Positions 9,110-16,906 of a DNA stretch of 64,000 nt are shown one piece after another. The DNA lies in the NCBI GenBank assembly GCA_946478845.1, contig CAMLDI010000015.1, positions 5,587 to 69,586 on the forward strand. Direction: 5' to 3'. The stretch's first letter is position 1. Every line of letters starts with the position of its first letter. The DNA is from an uncultured Paenibacillaceae bacterium. GTDB taxonomy: Bacteria > Bacillota > Bacilli > Aneurinibacillales > Aneurinibacillaceae. Both the position numbers and the translations under genes were made by a program. Under the pieces are notes generated by a model, which was given only the letters and a program-made list of their open reading frames with translations, was not told the DNA's origin and made no database searches.

Positions 9110-12097
9110 ATGAAAATTAAGTTTGATAAACAACAATATCAGCTTGATGCCATTCAATCCATTACGGATATCTTTGAAGGCCAAACGGTTAAAGTATCAA
9201 ATTTTACCGTTAGTATGGGCGAAATTGTTGGACAAGAAATAACAGAGCTGGGGATAGGAAATAAGCTTGAGTTATCTGAAGCGGAAGTGCTTGAAAATGT
9301 TCAAAGTATTCAAATGAGAAATCACCTTAAGAAAAGTACGAACATTCAAGACTGGAACTTTACTGTAGAAATGGAAACAGGTACGGGGAAAACGTATTGC
9401 TATACGAGAACCATCTTTGAATTAAACAAAAGATACGGTTTTTCAAAATTTATTATTGTCGTTCCTAGTATTGCTATTCGTGAAGGAGTTTATAAATCAT
9501 TACAAATGACCGATGAACATTTTAACAATGAGTTTCCTGGGCAGCATTGTCATTACTTTAAATATGAATCTTCAAAGCTTGAACAGGTACGTGAATTTGC
9601 AACAAGTACAAGCATTGAAGTAATGATTATAAATATCGATGCCTTTAAGAAGAGCTTTGATGACCCAGAAAAAGAAACTAAGGCTAATTTAATACATCGT
9701 GAAAGGGATACAATGAATGGTAAAAAGCCCATTCAATTTATTCAAGAAACTAATCCCATAGTCATTATTGATGAACCGCAAAGTGTCGATAACACAGATA
9801 AAGCAAAGGAAGCCATTGCTTCGTTAAATCCACTTTGTAAACTGCGGTACTCTGCTACACATAGGGAAACATACAATTTGATGTACAAACTTGACCCCGT
9901 AGATGCTTATGAGCAGAAGCTTGTTAAGAAGATAGAAGTGTTATCTGTTAACTCTGATGATGATTTTAACGACCCTTATATTAAACTTTTAAGCGTATCT
10001 AATAAGAATGGATTTAAGGCTACTGTTGAGATTGATGAAAAAAAGAAAAATGGTACTGTAAGCAGGGTAAATAAAGAAATAAACCCAAACAGTAAGAATA
10101 ACTTGTATTTGTTATCTGGAGAGCGGGAACTTTACCGAGGTTATATTTTAGAAGGGATTGATTGTTATCCTGGAAATGAAATGATTGAATTTGAAAACGG
10201 TAAAGTCGTGAAACTTGGCGAAATTATTGGTGGTATTAATGATGATTTACTTAAACGTTATCAAATAAGAGAAGCAATTAGGACCCATTTGGATAAGGAA
10301 TTGAAGCTTATTCATAAAGGGATTAAGGTTTTATCACTTTTCTTTATTGATAAGGTGGAGAATTATCGTATTTATCCAAAAGGACAACCCTGGCAAAAAG
10401 GGAAATATGCCATTATGTTTGAAGAGGAATATACAAAGCTTATTAACTTGAAAAAATATCGATCTTTATTCGAGGAAGACCAGTACATTTCCAATCATAA
10501 TGTAGAAGAAGTTCATGATGGTTATTTTTCTATGGATAAAAACGGTCATTTTAAAAATAGTACCATTACGAAAGATGGAAATTTAAAATCTAATAAAGAT
10601 GATGAGACAACATTTAAATTAATCATGCAAGAAAAGGAAAAACTGCTTAGCTTTCAAACACCATTACGCTTTATTTTCTCCCATTCAGCTTTAAAAGAAG
10701 GTTGGGATAATCCGAACGTTTTTCAAATTTGTACTCTGGTTGAAACGAGAGATCCTTTAACTAAGCGTCAAAAAATTGGTAGAGGTTTGCGCTTGTCTGT
10801 AAATCAGGATGGTCAACGTCAATATGATGAAAACGTAAATGTTCTTACTGTAATTGCTAATGAATCCTATCAACAATTTGCAGAGTCTCTTCAAAAAGAA
10901 ATGGAAGAAGAAACTGGTGTGAAGTTTGGTTATCTGGAAGAACAATCTTTTTCAACCATTATACACACAGATGAAGCAACAGGAGAATCCAAAGAGGTTG
11001 GGTATGAATACTCCGCCAAAATTTACTCATTTTTAGTTAAAGAAAAATACATTGATAAAAAGGGTAAAGTCGAAAATAAGTTAAAAGAAGCAATTGCAGC
11101 AGAAACCTTTGATGTACCTGAAGAATTTAAAGAAATAAAAGATGATATTGAACAGGTAATAAAACAGTCCATTAAAAAGCTTCCCGTTTTCAATAAAAAA
11201 GATGAAGTGAATATTACGCTCAATAAGGAAGTGTTATTGGGTGAAGATTTTAAGCAATTATGGGAGCAAATTAAATACAAGACCACGTATTCTGTTAATG
11301 TGGACGCGAAACAACTGAAGAATCGTTGTATTGATGCTATTAAAAAACTAGAGCCATTTAAAGCAAGAAAAATTAAACGAGAGAATGCCATTTTAAAAGT
11401 AGAACAATCTGGTGTTTCAGGGGAAGGGCAGACAATGCGTGTTTTTGAAGCGTTAGAAGAGAAGCGGCGGTTACCAGATATTCTCCGTTACTTGCAGGAA
11501 CAAACTAATCTTAAAAGACGTACTCTTGTAGATATTTTAATTGGTTCCGCACGGCTGAAAGATTTTGAAAAGAATCCTCAGGCGTTTATGGAAGCTGTTA
11601 TGAAGATTATTAATAAAGAAAAGAAGAAGTTAATTATAGATGGCATTAAATATGAGCGGATTGGAGACCATGCTTTTTACCAACAGTCTTTGTTTGAGCA
11701 TCAGGAACTGGTTGGTTATATGAAAGCAAATGCAGTAGAAGTTTCAAAAGATAAATCCGTTTATAACTATATTCGATATGATTCCACTGTGGAACGTACA
11801 TTTGCTGAAAAGCTGAATAATGATGAAGATGTAAAATTGTTCATAAAGCTACCATCATTCTTTGTTATAGATACTCCACTTGGTAATTATAACCCTGACT
11901 GGGCAGTTTTAATTGATAAAGAAGGAGTAGAAACGTTATACTTCGTTGTTGAAACAAAAGGAAGTACTGATCAAGAGGATTTAAGATTAAAAGAGCATGG
12001 GAAAATCATATGTGGGCGGAAGCATTTCGAAGCGATACAAACCCATGTCGAATACAAGCTTGCGGATAGTTATGAACGATTTAAAGAACAAGTTTAA
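9110..12097 (+). CDS. res: Type III restriction endonuclease subunit (Res)
   Basis: A 995-residue superfamily 2 translocase-nuclease. Motif I is METGTGKTY (about residue 86-94), motif II is the type III-specific DEPQS (about 219), then RYSATH, GWDNPNVFQ (about 531) and QKIGRGLRL (about 554). The C-terminal PD-(D/E)XK nuclease has NPDWAVLI and FVVETKG (about 927-950), giving the Asp and Glu-x-Lys active site. Res uses ATP to move or signal along DNA and cuts when unmodified sites meet. It starts at ATG 9110 after AAGGGGG, 14 nt from the Mod stop, as last gene of the operon. All motifs look intact. Confidence 0.92.
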   Translation: MKIKFDKQQYQLDAIQSITDIFEGQTVKVSNFTVSMGEIVGQEITELGIGNKLELSEAEVLENVQSIQMRNHLKKSTNIQDWNFTVEMETGTGKTYCYTRTIFELNKRYGFSKFIIVVPSIAIREGVYKSLQMTDEHFNNEFPGQHCHYFKYESSKLEQVREFATSTSIEVMIINIDAFKKSFDDPEKETKANLIHRERDTMNGKKPIQFIQETNPIVIIDEPQSVDNTDKAKEAIASLNPLCKLRYSATHRETYNLMYKLDPVDAYEQKLVKKIEVLSVNSDDDFNDPYIKLLSVSNKNGFKATVEIDEKKKNGTVSRVNKEINPNSKNNLYLLSGERELYRGYILEGIDCYPGNEMIEFENGKVVKLGEIIGGINDDLLKRYQIREAIRTHLDKELKLIHKGIKVLSLFFIDKVENYRIYPKGQPWQKGKYAIMFEEEYTKLINLKKYRSLFEEDQYISNHNVEEVHDGYFSMDKNGHFKNSTITKDGNLKSNKDDETTFKLIMQEKEKLLSFQTPLRFIFSHSALKEGWDNPNVFQICTLVETRDPLTKRQKIGRGLRLSVNQDGQRQYDENVNVLTVIANESYQQFAESLQKEMEEETGVKFGYLEEQSFSTIIHTDEATGESKEVGYEYSAKIYSFLVKEKYIDKKGKVENKLKEAIAAETFDVPEEFKEIKDDIEQVIKQSIKKLPVFNKKDEVNITLNKEVLLGEDFKQLWEQIKYKTTYSVNVDAKQLKNRCIDAIKKLEPFKARKIKRENAILKVEQSGVSGEGQTMRVFEALEEKRRLPDILRYLQEQTNLKRRTLVDILIGSARLKDFEKNPQAFMEAVMKIINKEKKKLIIDGIKYERIGDHAFYQQSLFEHQELVGYMKANAVEVSKDKSVYNYIRYDSTVERTFAEKLNNDEDVKLFIKLPSFFVIDTPLGNYNPDWAVLIDKEGVETLYFVVETKGSTDQEDLRLKEHGKIICGRKHFEAIQTHVEYKLADSYERFKEQV

Positions 12098-12401
12098 TAT
12101 AATATAGTACAGATTGTAAAATAATGTTATATTTAATTAATTTTTGCTATAGAGTAGGTCACTAGTTGACTTACTCAATTTTTGTGCCTTCCAGTCTCCT
12201 TTTTTCCATTTATCTTTCAAACGAATTGCTCTAAAATTTGATGTAAGCGTCCAATAAGACAGTGTATAGAAACTTCCCAACAAACTGTGGTGGGACAATC
12301 TTCTAAACAAAAGTATTTTTTAAGAAGGTTATTATCGGATTCTTGTCCAATATAGTTTATAGTATATAGGAGTAATTATTGATATAAAAAAAGTAGTTGG
12401 G
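12098..12401. other. Intergenic spacer without a recognisable gene
   Basis: About 300 bases of AT-rich DNA between Res and the sce7726-like gene. No coding frame of note, no clear T-tailed hairpin and no convincing sigma-A promoter could be picked with confidence. The promoter for the next gene is probably in the last 70 bases. Confidence 0.5.
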
Positions 12402-12989
12402 ATGAATATAAAGATGGAAAAATTAAAGGATATCCATGTTCGAGAAGTACTTTTAAGGGAATTAAAAGAAGAATGCTCCTGTGAGGAAGATACACTTATT
12501 ATAAATGAAATGGCTGTGTGTCAGGGGACATCTCGAGTGGATATCGCAGTTATTAATGGATCAATTCATGGCTATGAAATCAAAAGTGAATGTGATACAC
12601 TAAATCGTTTACCATCACAAATGTATGATTATAACCGAGTTTTTGAAAGGGTAACGATTGTCACAGCTGATGATTTTTTAAACAAAGTTAAAGAAATAGT
12701 CCCAGGATGGTGGGGGATTATTTGTGTTAAAAATAAAGATGGAAAACCTATATTAAAAAAAATTAAAAAAGGTCGTAAAAACCCTTCACAAGATGCAATA
12801 GCTCTTGTTCAGTTGCTTTGGAGAGAAGAAGCTTTGACTATTTTAAAAAAGAAAGGCTTGCAAAAAGGGTATTTGAGCAAGCCAAAGGGAATTATTTATG
12901 AACGATTAGTGGAGTTAATTCCATTAAAGGAGTTAAAAGTAGAGGTAAACAGGTTGCTTAAAGAGCGTGAAGGCTGGAGATCTCATTAA
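12402..12989 (+). CDS. sce7726 family protein, predicted PD-(D/E)XK nuclease
   Basis: This 195-residue protein matches the sce7726 family by length and by its conserved core. The sequence shows a nuclease-like arrangement: Glu36, Asp47 in TSRVDIAV, Glu59-Ile-Lys61 in GYEIKSE, and Q73 and Y77 in QMYDY, which fits the Glu / Asp / Glu-x-Lys / QxxxY pattern of RecB/Cas4-type nucleases. Nuclease activity is inferred. ATG 12402 and ATG 12414 are both possible starts and neither has a strong ribosome site. The 3' end overlaps the tail of the opposite-strand beta-protein gene by about 32 bases. Members of the two families are commonly neighbours, so they probably act together, plausibly in phage defence. 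Confidence 0.8.
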   Translation: MNIKMEKLKDIHVREVLLRELKEECSCEEDTLIINEMAVCQGTSRVDIAVINGSIHGYEIKSECDTLNRLPSQMYDYNRVFERVTIVTADDFLNKVKEIVPGWWGIICVKNKDGKPILKKIKKGRKNPSQDAIALVQLLWREEALTILKKKGLQKGYLSKPKGIIYERLVELIPLKELKVEVNRLLKEREGWRSH

Positions 12990-14049
12990 TGGCTAGGGTA
13001 AGGTGGTGGTTCGTACCAACTTTTCGCCACACCTCAGCATTTCCGGTACTTTTAGTTTCATGTGCGCAATCATAGATATATTTATCGCCAAATGAGTAAT
13101 TCTCTCCACTGTATTGGGAATGCTTAATAATTCGTTGGGCTAATCCCTGTGTTTGTCCCCATCCATTGTATTTAGGACTTCTTACAGAGTAACCACGAAA
13201 GATGAGAAACTCATCAGCAACAGTGTATCTTATTGCAGCTGCCATTTGCATAAAACGAGGGTCTATCTCATCATAAACAGGATTAGATATTATATAGTCC
13301 CCAAATGATGGAATCCTACTTAAATTTGATTCCAAAATCTTTTTATAGATGAGCCATTCTGTTCTAGGAATACTTCCATCTGTTCCGGTGGCTATTTTAC
13401 TAAGGTCGCGAGGGAAAGATGTACCGATAAAAGTCAAGGTTCGCCAATCTGAAATATAGGGGAGTGTAGAAAAAGTGCCTAAAACTAATCGTGCAGTTCT
13501 TGTAACATAATCAGGATCGATATAATTATAGTCAACGATTATATCGATTTCTTTTGGTTGGATGCTAAAGAAATTTAGGAATTTCTCAATGCTTGTTTTC
13601 ATGTCATCAAAGTCAACATCAGATAACCTGAAGCAAATTCCATTATGGTATTTTGCTAAAATGCTTTTAACTGTCACGTGATAGTTTGTACCATAATTTG
13701 AGGAAATTACAGGTATTACGGGTATACCTTTTGCTTGTAATTCATCAACGATGAATTCTAATGGATGTCTCCCATCTTCCATTTGTTCTTCATCATCTAA
13801 ACAAATCTGGAGTGCATCAATAAATACCGGATTTGTACAATCCCAGCATTTTTCAACTTGAGTTCCAATATTCTCAAGATGCTTATCGACGGTCCTTTTA
13901 GGAACGTCGTTTTCAAAATCCCAAGGGATGGGTGGGATTTCGATTAAAGGAGTTAATGAATTTTTAAGTGAGGGATTTAGTAATTCTAGAGCAGATTGTT
14001 CTCCTCTTCTCCAACGAACAACAGGAACGTAACGATTGTGATCAAACAA
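12958..14049 (-). CDS. Beta family protein (sce7725/T4 beta-like)
   Basis: This 363-residue protein resembles the 'beta protein' family named after a phage T4 product and related to sce7725. The conserved start (NRYVPVVRWRRGEQ) and a TIM-barrel-like series of strands (LTPLIEIPP, PVFIDALQ, IPVIPVISS, ICFRLSDVD, IDIIVDYNYI) can be seen. No catalytic residues can be assigned with confidence. The first in-frame TTG at 14058 touches the GGGAGG ribosome site, so I prefer the TTG at 14049, about 9 nt downstream of it. It converges on, and overlaps, the sce7726-like nuclease gene. The pair is inferred to be a two-gene defence or stress unit of unknown mechanism; convergent overlap rather than an operon is notable. 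Confidence 0.75.
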   Translation of the reverse strand: MFDHNRYVPVVRWRRGEQSALELLNPSLKNSLTPLIEIPPIPWDFENDVPKRTVDKHLENIGTQVEKCWDCTNPVFIDALQICLDDEEQMEDGRHPLEFIVDELQAKGIPVIPVISSNYGTNYHVTVKSILAKYHNGICFRLSDVDFDDMKTSIEKFLNFFSIQPKEIDIIVDYNYIDPDYVTRTARLVLGTFSTLPYISDWRTLTFIGTSFPRDLSKIATGTDGSIPRTEWLIYKKILESNLSRIPSFGDYIISNPVYDEIDPRFMQMAAAIRYTVADEFLIFRGYSVRSPKYNGWGQTQGLAQRIIKHSQYSGENYSFGDKYIYDCAHETKSTGNAEVWRKVGTNHHLTLAINEISSLHAL

Positions 14050-14169
14050 TAAATACAACCTCCCTTTTTATAGGATATAAACTGGTTGTAATTCATGCTG
14101 TTACCATAATTATACGTTTTTTATTTTTTCTGGTTTCATCATTAGAAAAAGAATATATAATTATCTTTT

Positions 14170-14195
14170 ATGCACCCAACTAAGGTGCATTTTTT
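14170..14195 (+). terminator. Rho-independent terminator-like hairpin
   Basis: A perfect 7-bp stem (ATGCACC with GGTGCAT), a 7-nt loop and a T-run. No intact plus-strand gene ends just before it, so it may belong to lost DNA. Confidence 0.6.
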
Positions 14196-14205
14196 GTGCC
14201 TGGTA

Positions 14206-14345
14206 TAGTGGTTATTTATAGTCCCGAGTAGAGAAGACAGTAGTAGCCATTAGCCTACGCTAACAGGAAGACTGTTGGTAGAGGAATTATGTTGGGAACC
14301 TATACTGTAAGGTGTGGTTGAAACAACAGGAGTCAGCCCATTTAT
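14206..14345 (+). other. Possible TnpB 3'-end / omega-RNA relic
   Basis: The gap 14059-14452 has no gene. Its middle contains CTAACAGGAAGACTGTTGG, GTTGGGAACC and GGTTGAAACAACAGGAGTCA, which resemble, from memory, the conserved region over the end of IS605/IS1341-type tnpB genes that encodes the omega RNA. No tnpB reading frame remains upstream, so if the match is right this is a scar or a stand-alone guide-like RNA. The assignment rests on recall and needs a covariance-model search. Confidence 0.35.
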
Positions 14346-14452
14346 TAACGATTAGTGGGACAAACATTCCATAAACCGCCAAACAATATACTGCATCATT
14401 CTTTTATAATTAGGTTAGAAAACTTTCTAACTGTGAAAGGAATGGGTGGATT

Positions 14453-16906
14453 ATGGAACCTCTCTATTCTGTCCTCATCTATAAAGATACTCTGGATCAA
14501 GAGACGATCCAGCTCATTTATACTTACCTGCAAAAAGGCATTAAAGTCTACTTTTTAAGCGGGACAGGTAAAGAAGAAGTGGAACAGGCCATCGCTTCCC
14601 TTTATGGGGGGCGGAGGAATCCACTATTTGTTGCCCATCGGGAAATGCCACCCCGGGAGGACTTTGCTGGTGATCCCTTTTTCTTTTTTGATGGAGATAT
14701 TGATGATCCTTATTTTTATGACTGGATTGCCAACAATTCTACTTTTAATCTCCAACAATATGAAATCGAACATAGTAACCCTCAAGAACATTGCCTGGTG
14801 AAAGCCGGAGCGGGAACTGGGAAAACCCGTGTGATGATAGACCGTTTATTTTATTTGCGCAAAACTCAGGCCAATCTAAGCTTTGATCAGATGGCCATGG
14901 TCACCTTTACGAACGAGTCTGCCTTGACCATGCGCAAGCGCTTGACCCAGCGCCTGCAGGATTATTTCTTTTTTACCCGGGATGAAACCTATCTTTCCTG
15001 GTTTGAAGAAGTGGATAGGATGCAAATCTCTACTCTTCATTCCTTTGCCAAAACCCTATTGCAAGAAAAGGGGAGAGCCCTTGGCATCCCTGGTACCATG
15101 GAACTGCGGGGCTATCAATTGAAAAAGCAGCAATTGGTAGAGGAAGCCATCCACCACTTTGCCCTTGCTTTTCCTCAGGAGTTTCAAGAATTTCGCTGGA
15201 TTCCTCAGTATGAACTGGTGAATTCAATCATGGAGTTAATCACTTTAGTGGAACAGCGGGCTGTGGAAGATCCTGCTCTGTTGGATTTTGGCAGTGACCA
15301 AAAGAGCCTGTCCCATTTGTTTTCCTATGTCCTGGAAGAAGTGGACAAAGCATTAACCCGTTACAAACAGGATAACCAACAGTGGGAAATGGCCGATCTT
15401 ATTCGCCTATTGTCCCCATTGACCCGGACTGTGGAAGAAAAAGAAACCATCATGTATCCTTACCTTTTTGTAGATGAGTTTCAGGATACCGATGTGAATC
15501 AGGTTCGTTTTCTTGCCTGGCTCCACTGCAGGTATAGGACTCTGTTTTTTCTGGTAGGGGATTTAAAACAAAGCATTTACCGGTTCCGGGGGGCAGATTA
15601 TACCGCTTACCAACAAATGAAAGACGAGTTGGACAGGGCCGGGTTAAATCCCTGGAAGGAGTATGCACTGGTGAAGAATTACCGTACCTATAGTTCCATT
15701 ATGGAAGAACTTCATCCTCGCTTTGCTGCCTGGGGAAACCAGGTTGATGGTTTTCCCTATGAAGCCAATGACTGTTTGGAAGCCATGATAGGCGATGGAG
15801 AAGACAAGGGATTGGAACTCCTTCCATTACGGGAGGATGGGACTCTAACTTCGATTTTGCAACAGTTGAACGAAAAAATGAAAGAAGAGCCGGGGCTGGA
15901 GTGTGTACTTTTGGTGCGGACCAATGAACAGGTCAATGAAGTAGCAGAACGGGTGGAAGAACTGGGTTATTTATGCCAGGCTGAGAGGGAAGGGGACTTT
16001 TACCGCAGTTTGCCTGTCCGGGAGTTTGTTCTCTTGTTGCAAGTCCTCTTATTCCCGGAAGATCCGGTGAAAAGGTATCTTTTCCATCGTTCATCTTATG
16101 GGGAGAATACCTTATCCAATGGAGTGGTTCTGGAGTCTTTTACCCCTGATAAATTGTATGTTTTGGAGCTTTTAAAAGGGGAGACAAAGGAAAATGATTG
16201 GTTGCAGCGGGTGAGCAAGGAAGGGGAACGTGAGCCTGTTTTCACCCTTCTTCGTCGTATTATAAAGGAAGTTAACCCAGCGGACCGTTATGCTCTACGC
16301 CTGTATTCCCGCTTGCGCAAGCAAAATCCAGGCATGGATGTGAAGGAACTGCAACATCATGTACGGGTGAAACGCCAGGAATACCGCATGAATTTGGACT
16401 GGCTTCTTTTGCTGTTGCAAAAAAACTATCCTGATGCCCCGGTCCATCTTTATCAACTTCTTGGTTTTTTGGAAACACAGATGAATACCAATCGCGAGCT
16501 AAGTGCACTGGTTGTGCCTGTTCAAGAGCGAGGTCCTTCTTTTGTTTGTAAAACCGTCCATAAAGCCAAAGGCCAGGAATATGATGTTGTGATCTTGCCG
16601 GAAACCACACGCAAATTTGTCCATTCTTCTTTGATGCGTTTTGTTTTGCGCCGGCAAAGCAATGGCATCTGGCAGGTGGGATACCGACTCTTTTTGGGAA
16701 AGAATTCTTTTGAAAATCAACTGTATCGATTTTTAAAGCCTAATGAGGAACAAGAAACCATTGCCGAAGAGGTTCGTCTTTTCTATGTGGCGTTGACCCG
16801 AGCGAAAAAAGGCCTTTATGTTGCCCAGGATCCTATGCATCCCACCGTAGAAAAATTGAAAAAATGGGAAGACCTTATGGAAACGGGGGTGAATGTTTAT
16901 GTTTGA
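14453..16906 (+). CDS. UvrD/AddA-like superfamily 1 helicase
   Basis: An 817-residue 3'-5' type SF1A helicase without a C-terminal nuclease. Motifs: Walker A AGAGTGKTR (about residue 118-126), motif Ia MVTFTNESA, STLHSFAKTL, motif II FVDEFQDTD (about 342), motif III VGDLKQSIYRFRGAD, motif V TVHKAKGQEYDVV and motif VI VRLFYVALTRAKKGLYV near the end. The first 100 residues are a separate alpha/beta domain (LQKGIKVYFLSG) not found in UvrD or PcrA and not recognised by me. ATG 14453 follows GAAAGGA. The gene is first of three overlapping genes. Genes 1 and 2 resemble AddA/AddB in order, but this protein lacks AddA's nuclease. It is more GC-rich than the preceding 14 kb. Confidence 0.85.
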   Translation: MEPLYSVLIYKDTLDQETIQLIYTYLQKGIKVYFLSGTGKEEVEQAIASLYGGRRNPLFVAHREMPPREDFAGDPFFFFDGDIDDPYFYDWIANNSTFNLQQYEIEHSNPQEHCLVKAGAGTGKTRVMIDRLFYLRKTQANLSFDQMAMVTFTNESALTMRKRLTQRLQDYFFFTRDETYLSWFEEVDRMQISTLHSFAKTLLQEKGRALGIPGTMELRGYQLKKQQLVEEAIHHFALAFPQEFQEFRWIPQYELVNSIMELITLVEQRAVEDPALLDFGSDQKSLSHLFSYVLEEVDKALTRYKQDNQQWEMADLIRLLSPLTRTVEEKETIMYPYLFVDEFQDTDVNQVRFLAWLHCRYRTLFFLVGDLKQSIYRFRGADYTAYQQMKDELDRAGLNPWKEYALVKNYRTYSSIMEELHPRFAAWGNQVDGFPYEANDCLEAMIGDGEDKGLELLPLREDGTLTSILQQLNEKMKEEPGLECVLLVRTNEQVNEVAERVEELGYLCQAEREGDFYRSLPVREFVLLLQVLLFPEDPVKRYLFHRSSYGENTLSNGVVLESFTPDKLYVLELLKGETKENDWLQRVSKEGEREPVFTLLRRIIKEVNPADRYALRLYSRLRKQNPGMDVKELQHHVRVKRQEYRMNLDWLLLLLQKNYPDAPVHLYQLLGFLETQMNTNRELSALVVPVQERGPSFVCKTVHKAKGQEYDVVILPETTRKFVHSSLMRFVLRRQSNGIWQVGYRLFLGKNSFENQLYRFLKPNEEQETIAEEVRLFYVALTRAKKGLYVAQDPMHPTVEKLKKWEDLMETGVNVYV

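Noticed and set aside
14355..14558. Short plus-strand frame before the UvrD-like gene
   Set aside because: It overlaps the real ATG 14453 and the ribosome site in another frame, with no family match.
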